NCBI RefSeq assembly: GCF_001019615.1 | Contig: NZ_JNBQ01000037.1 | Span: 1-38,139 of the forward strand | Length of the DNA: 38,139 bases | DNA from: Cellulosimicrobium funkei | GTDB lineage: Bacteria > Actinomycetota > Actinomycetes > Actinomycetales > Cellulomonadaceae | Reading direction: 5' to 3' | Part shown: one piece after another, positions 31,747 through 38,139 of the stretch | Layout of the letters: the number at the start of each line of letters is the position of its first letter | Numbering within the stretch: the stretch's first letter is position 1 | Made by a program: the position numbers and the translations under genes | Notes under the pieces: generated by a model | The model's input: the letters and a program-made list of their open reading frames with translations, nothing else | What the model was told of the DNA's origin: nothing | Database searches by the model: none

Positions 31747-32238
31747 CTACCCCAGCGCGACGAGGACCGCGTTCGCCGCGACACCCACCGTCGCCGCCCA
31801 GCACATCGAGGCGAGCGTCCCGATGACGAAGCGCTCGGACGCGACGGGGTGCTCGCGCAGCTCCGGGTAGCGCCCCAGGCCCTTGATCGCGACGACGAAG
31901 GCGATCCCCCCGGGCTCGCCGGCGAGCAGGCAGCCCGTGATCGCGAACCGCTCGAGGATCCCGATCCACGTGCCGCCCCGCAGCGCCTTGACGGCCTCCG
32001 TGCCGATGGGCCCCGTCGCCGGCGGCGGGGGCGGGGGCACCGGGACGGCCGCCGGGTCGGCGGCGCCCGTCGCGGTCCGCGGTCGCGCGGCGCGGCCAGG
32101 GCGCTGACGGGCCGGGTCGCCCGCGCGCGCCGCGGCGCGCAGCACCCACTGCGTCACCGGGCCTCCCCCGAGCACGCTCGCGGCGAGCGCGACGACCCAC
32201 ACCACGACCACCAGCACGACCGACACCGGGTCCGTCAT
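31747..32238 (-). CDS. Short DUF3307-like membrane protein
   Basis: The 163-aa protein has an N-terminal helix (about residues 5-25), a Pro-rich linker with six prolines, and a C-terminal part. That part includes GTWIGILERFAITGCLLAGE, FVVAIKGLGRYPEL and ERFVIGTLASMCWAA, with two or three membrane segments. This pattern (G-x-W/L-IGxLER ... IAxKxLxRxxE ... YxxIGTLxS) is the C-terminal half of DUF3307 proteins, which often sit beside SatD genes. The N-terminal half of DUF3307 is absent. The ATG overlaps the SatD-like stop (ATGA). Function is unknown. Confidence 0.7.
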   Translation of the reverse strand: MTDPVSVVLVVVVWVVALAASVLGGGPVTQWVLRAAARAGDPARQRPGRAARPRTATGAADPAAVPVPPPPPPATGPIGTEAVKALRGGTWIGILERFAITGCLLAGEPGGIAFVVAIKGLGRYPELREHPVASERFVIGTLASMCWAATVGVAANAVLVALG

Positions 32239-32885
32239 TCCCTGCCCTCCCGCCGTTCCTCCGGCGGCCCGCTCCGACGACTCACGCAGAGCTCGCCGAG
32301 CAGCCTCGCGACCACGGGCCGCACCGCGGCCTCCTCGGGCCACAGCGCCGCGCGCAGCCGCTGGCTGACCGCCTGCTCGGACACCCCGAGCGCCTGGGCC
32401 ACATCCTTCTGGGTGCCACCCACACGCGCGAGCGTGTCGACCGCCTCCCACCCCGGAGCGGTCCGCCGGTCCACGACGGCCGCCAGCAGGCGCAGGAGCG
32501 CCTCGACCTCCGTGGCGCGCGCCGTCGGCTCGCCGCGGACGGCGACGGGCGCCGTGGCCGCGCGCGACTTGGCCTGCTCGACCGCCTCGCGCGCCCGGAC
32601 GAACGCCTCCCCCGACGCCTCCCGCGAGGCGGCGGGCAGCGGCTCGTCGACGGCCCCCGCGCCGACGCCGACGCTCCAGCCGCCGTCGCGCAGCAGGTCG
32701 AGCACGGCGTCGACCACGGTCGCCGGGTCGTCGAGCACGCCCTGCACCTCGTCGCCCACGGTCCGGTCGAACGGGACCACGAGCCCGGGCCGGTCGGCCA
32801 GGAGCCCCTCGAGGCGCGCAAGGACCTCGGGCACGCGGTCGCGGTGACCGGTGCTCCCCCGCTGGTCGACGGTCAGGACGAACAT
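32235..32885 (-). CDS. SatD-family protein with C-terminal helix-turn-helix
   Basis: The 216-aa product starts MFVLTVDQRGSTGHRDRVPE, the SatD pattern, with a GDEVQGVLDDPATVVDAVL segment. It ends with a helix-turn-helix TQKDVAQALGVSEQAVSQRL (about residues 158-177). SatD was first described in an acid-tolerance operon of Streptococcus mutans; its biochemical role is not settled. The ATG at 32885 was chosen over the TTG at 32921 because it matches the family and lies 7 nt after a TAGCCT box. The operator-like repeats upstream suggest that it regulates itself and the DUF3307-like gene. Confidence 0.78.
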   Translation of the reverse strand: MFVLTVDQRGSTGHRDRVPEVLARLEGLLADRPGLVVPFDRTVGDEVQGVLDDPATVVDAVLDLLRDGGWSVGVGAGAVDEPLPAASREASGEAFVRAREAVEQAKSRAATAPVAVRGEPTARATEVEALLRLLAAVVDRRTAPGWEAVDTLARVGGTQKDVAQALGVSEQAVSQRLRAALWPEEAAVRPVVARLLGELCVSRRSGPPEERREGRE

Positions 32886-32892
32886 GCGATCC

Positions 32893-32921
32893 AGGCTAGA
32901 GCCTTGAGGTGAAGAGATCAA
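32893..32921 (-). promoter_or_regulatory. Leaderless promoter of the satD-like operon
   Basis: On the minus strand TTGATC (32916-32921), 17 nt, TAGCCT (32893-32898), 7 nt, then ATG. A second match, TTGATA (32944-32949), 17 nt, CATGCT (32921-32926), lies just upstream. Confidence 0.6.
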
Positions 32922-32950
32922 GCATGGTGACTTGATAGGGACGTATCAAG
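32903..32950. promoter_or_regulatory. Four alternating half-sites at an exact 14-nt period
   Basis: CTTGAG (32903), ATCAAG (32917), CTTGAT (32931) and ATCAAG (32945) alternate in orientation, each starting 14 nt after the last. The right pair forms CTTGATA-N6-TATCAAG. They cover the -35 and spacer of the satD-like promoter, as operators of an autorepressor would. Confidence 0.65.
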
Positions 32951-32977
32951 GGTGCCAGGACGGTTGCAGGACGCCGG

Positions 32978-33424
32978 TCACCCGCGCAGCCGAGCCGCGA
33001 GGGCCTCGAGCGCGAGCCGGTACGAGTCGAACCCGAACCCCGCGATCGTGCCGGTCGCGACCGCCCCGACGACGGAGTGGCTGCGGAACGCCTCCCGCGC
33101 AGCGGGGTTGCTCAGGTGCACCTCGACGAGCAGGAGGCCGGAGGTCGTGACCTGCGCCGCGGCGTCGCGCACGGCGTAGGAGTAGTGCGTGAACGCGGCC
33201 GGGTTGAGCACCACGTGGGCGCGGGCGTCGACGGCCTCGTGGAGCCAGCCCACGAGCTCGGACTCGTCGTCGGTCTGCCGCACGTCGACCGTGAGGTCGA
33301 GCGCGCTCCCCCACGCGCGGGCGGACTCCTGGAGGTCGGCCATCGAGGCGGAGCCGTAGATCTCCGGCTCGCGCACACCGAGCCGGCCGAGGTTGGGTCC
33401 GTTGAGGACCAGCACGCGTTCCAT
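32978..33424 (-). CDS. aroQ: 3-dehydroquinate dehydratase, type II
   Basis: AroQ dehydrates 3-dehydroquinate in the shikimate pathway. The 148-aa protein starts MERVLVLNGPNLGRLGVREP. Asn11, Arg18 and Tyr23 match the catalytic Asn, Arg and Tyr of the M. tuberculosis enzyme. NPAAFTHYSYAVRDA and LLVEVHLSN with AREAFRSHS supply the His and Glu. It forms dodecamers in relatives. It is separated from aroB by a plus-strand gene, and a TAGGCT box stands 8 nt before its ATG, so it is transcribed on its own. Confidence 0.95.
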   Translation of the reverse strand: MERVLVLNGPNLGRLGVREPEIYGSASMADLQESARAWGSALDLTVDVRQTDDESELVGWLHEAVDARAHVVLNPAAFTHYSYAVRDAAAQVTTSGLLLVEVHLSNPAAREAFRSHSVVGAVATGTIAGFGFDSYRLALEALAARLRG

Positions 33425-33432
33425 GGCGCCCG

Positions 33433-33438
33433 AGCCTA
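33433..33438 (-). promoter_or_regulatory. -10 box of aroQ, leaderless type
   Basis: TAGGCT on the minus strand, then 8 nt, then the aroQ ATG. No -35 is evident. The rest of the 187-bp divergent gap shows nothing further. Confidence 0.45.
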
Positions 33439-33611
33439 GCGGCGCAGGCTCCGCGTGTGCCGCACGGGCTCGTCCCGTGGCCGGACCACGGGTGGGGTAC
33501 GGCTCGACGAGCGTCGGGCGGCGCCGTCGTGCACGCTGGCCGGGTGATCCTCGCGACCTGCGTGCCAGCCCGCGCCGACCGGATCGACGACCGTGCCGCC
33601 CGGGGGCCGGC

Positions 33612-34397
33612 GTGAGCGCCACGACGAGCCGCGCCGGCAGCGGCTACCTGGAGGCGCCGTTCGTCGCGCTCGCGCACCGCGGGTTCTCGCGCGCGGGCCT
33701 GGAGAACTCGATGGCGGCGTTCGCGGCCGCCCGCGACCTCGGGCTGCGATACGTCGAGACGGACGCCCACGCGACGTCGGACGGCGTGGCGATCGCGCTC
33801 CACGACGCGTCCCTGGACCGCACGACGGACGCGCACGGGCTCGTGGCCGACCTCCCGTGGCGGACCGTGCGTGCGGCGCGGATCGGCGGGACCGAGCCGG
33901 TGCCGTCGCTCGAGGACGTGCTGGGGACGTGGCCGGACCTGCGGGTGAACGTCGACGTGAAGTCGGCGGCCGCCGCCGAGCCGGTCGCGCGGGCGATCGA
34001 GCGCACGCGCGCGCACGACCGCGTGTGCGTCGCGTCGTTCGCGGCGTCGCGCCGCGAGGCGACGGTGGCACGGCTCTCGCGCCCCGTCACCGTGTCGGGG
34101 GCGCGGGGCGCGGTCCTGGGCATGTTCCTCGCCGGGCGGGCGCGTACCGACGCCTTGGCCCGGCTCGCGGCGCGCTCGGTCGACTGCCTCCAGGTCCCCG
34201 TGCGCGGGGGCTGGGTGCGCGTCGTCGACTCGGGGTTCGTCCGGGCCGCGCACCGGGCAGGCGTCGCGGTGCACGCGTGGACCGTCAACGACCGCGCGAC
34301 GATGCACCGGCTGCTCGACCTCGGGGTCGACGGGATCGTCACCGACCGCGCCGACCTGCTGCGCGACGTGCTCCGCGCGCGCGGCCTGTGGGCCTGA
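33612..34397 (+). CDS. Glycerophosphodiester phosphodiesterase
   Basis: GDPD enzymes cleave glycerophosphodiesters to glycerol 3-phosphate and an alcohol. The 261-aa protein has the TIM-barrel signatures ALAHRGFSRAGLENSMAAF, RYVETDAHATSDGVAIALHD (metal-binding Glu/Asp and catalytic His), LRVNVDVKS, and VHAWTVNDRATMHRLLDLGV with DGIVTDRADLL at the end. There is no signal peptide, so it is cytoplasmic. The GTG at 33612 fits the family length; the frame is open further upstream but antisense to aroQ and not conserved. It converges on aroB with a 19-bp gap. Confidence 0.92.
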   Translation: MSATTSRAGSGYLEAPFVALAHRGFSRAGLENSMAAFAAARDLGLRYVETDAHATSDGVAIALHDASLDRTTDAHGLVADLPWRTVRAARIGGTEPVPSLEDVLGTWPDLRVNVDVKSAAAAEPVARAIERTRAHDRVCVASFAASRREATVARLSRPVTVSGARGAVLGMFLAGRARTDALARLAARSVDCLQVPVRGGWVRVVDSGFVRAAHRAGVAVHAWTVNDRATMHRLLDLGVDGIVTDRADLLRDVLRARGLWA

Positions 34398-34416
34398 GCG
34401 CGCGGGCGTCGCGACG

Positions 34417-37426
<3,010 letters not shown>

Positions 37427-37525
37427 GATCGCCATCCTCCCATGTCGGCGGGCACGTCCCGGCGGGCGCCCGCAGTGCGGACCGGCGGGTTGTGGACGAC
37501 GGCGGCGCGCGCGGGGCGGGAGCGC

Positions 37526-37531
37526 TACGGT
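37526..37531 (+). promoter_or_regulatory. -10 box of the prepilin peptidase gene, leaderless type
   Basis: TACGGT on the plus strand, then 7 nt, then ATG 37539. No -35 is evident. Confidence 0.4.
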
Positions 37532-37538
37532 GCCGCGC

Positions 37539-38139
37539 ATGGTCCAGCAGGGGGACGGGACGAGGACGGACGGCACGCCGGCTCGGGGCGCCACACCGGT
37601 GGCGGTCGAGCGGGGAGAGGCCGAAGGCGAGCGCTGCTGGGGGCGACGCCGGGGCGACGACCTGGTCCGCGAGCTCCGGCTCTCCGGGACGTTCGGGGCC
37701 GCCCTCGCGGTGCTCGCCGCGGCCAGCACGGCGTGGTGGTCGGGTGCGTCGTGGGCCACGCCGGCCCTCATGCTCGTGGCCGCGGCGGGAGCGCTCGTCG
37801 CCGTGGTCGACGCGCGCACGCACCGGCTGCCCGACGTGATCGTCCTGCCGACGTGGTTCGGAGCCGTGCTCCTGCTCGGCGTCGCCGCGGTCGGCACCGG
37901 TGACGGCGCCGCCCTCGGCCGCGCCCTCGCCGGCGGTCTCCTGGGCTTCGGTGCCTACGCCGCGCTGCGGATCGCGTACCCGCCGGGCCTCGGCTTCGGC
38001 GACGTGAAGCTCGCCGGGATGCTCGGCACGCCGCTCGCCTGGCTCGGGTGGGGCGAGCTCGTCGCCGGCCTCGTCCTGCCGTTCGTGCTCGGCGGCGTGT
38101 GGGCGCTCGCGCTCGTCGCCACGCGGCGCGCGCGCCGTG
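37539..38139 (+). CDS. A24-family prepilin peptidase (3' truncated)
   Basis: The frame starts at ATG 37539 and is still open at the window end, with 200 codons visible. After about 50 hydrophilic residues it has several membrane helices and the two aspartates of type IV prepilin peptidases. One is in [20 protein letters not shown] (about residue 92) and one in [13 protein letters not shown] (about residue 150). The N-methyltransferase domain of long forms is absent, as in short TadV/CpaA-like enzymes. It would process pilins of a Tad or type II-like pilus; next to aroC such a gene is common in actinobacteria. Confidence 0.88.
   Translation, partial: MVQQGDGTRTDGTPARGATPVAVERGEAEGERCWGRRRGDDLVRELRLSGTFGAALAVLAAASTAWWSGASWATPALMLVAAAGALVAVVDARTHRLPDVIVLPTWFGAVLLLGVAAVGTGDGAALGRALAGGLLGFGAYAALRIAYPPGLGFGDVKLAGMLGTPLAWLGWGELVAGLVLPFVLGGVWALALVATRRARR

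Overview
The window comes from a very GC-rich actinomycete. Gene content and order resemble high-GC Micrococcales such as the Cellulomonas, Cellulosimicrobium and Isoptericola group. That placement is an inference from codon use, the actinobacterial-type PriA, mIHF, long-form HisG, type 2 PyrF and gene order. Nearly everything is housekeeping biosynthesis read from the minus strand. The long stretch pyrR-pyrB-pyrC-(PH-like)-carA-carB-pyrF ... mihF-gmk-rpoZ-coaBC-metK ... priA ... fmt-rsmB ... rpe-ribD-ribE-ribBA-ribH ... PH protein follows the order known from Mycobacterium tuberculosis Rv1379 to Rv1417. It is joined to aroC-aroK-aroB-aroQ-efp-nusB, whose order is also conserved in actinobacteria.

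Layout from left to right. 1-430: the tail of a DEAD-box RNA helicase (+) and a bidirectional terminator. 431-2214: a membrane PH-like gene, hisG and hisE. 2246-6241: the riboflavin operon (ribD, ribE, ribBA, ribH), with an FMN riboswitch, a 37-codon candidate leader ORF and a ribD that is frameshifted as sequenced. 6384-7728: rpe, and a divergent GNAT acetyltransferase. 7729-8210: a gene-free, highly structured stretch with 21-nt repeats in two opposed arrays and a 27-bp perfect hairpin. 8211-9832: a hipBA toxin-antitoxin pair with three operator-like boxes. 9855-16958: metK, a candidate 47-aa gene, priA, a HAD hydrolase, fmt and rsmB. 17009-20043: coaBC, then mihF, gmk and rpoZ. 20113-30504: a tyrosine phosphatase and the complete de novo pyrimidine operon, with a PyrR-binding hairpin touching the pyrR ribosome-binding site. 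30547-31634: nusB and efp. 31747-32950: a SatD-like gene and a short DUF3307-like membrane gene behind a regular four-half-site operator. 32978-37426: aroQ, a glycerophosphodiester phosphodiesterase (+), and aroB, aroK and aroC. 37539-end: a truncated A24 prepilin peptidase (+).

Operon genes are very often coupled by ATGA or GTGA overlaps. Many first genes show a TANNNT box 6-8 nt before the start codon, as expected for leaderless mRNAs. The accessory signals worth attention are the leader ORF whose ribosome-binding site lies inside the FMN aptamer, the ribD frameshift beside a recurring 12-mer, the repeat island next to hipBA, the hipBA and satD operators, and the small ORF fitted exactly between metK and priA.
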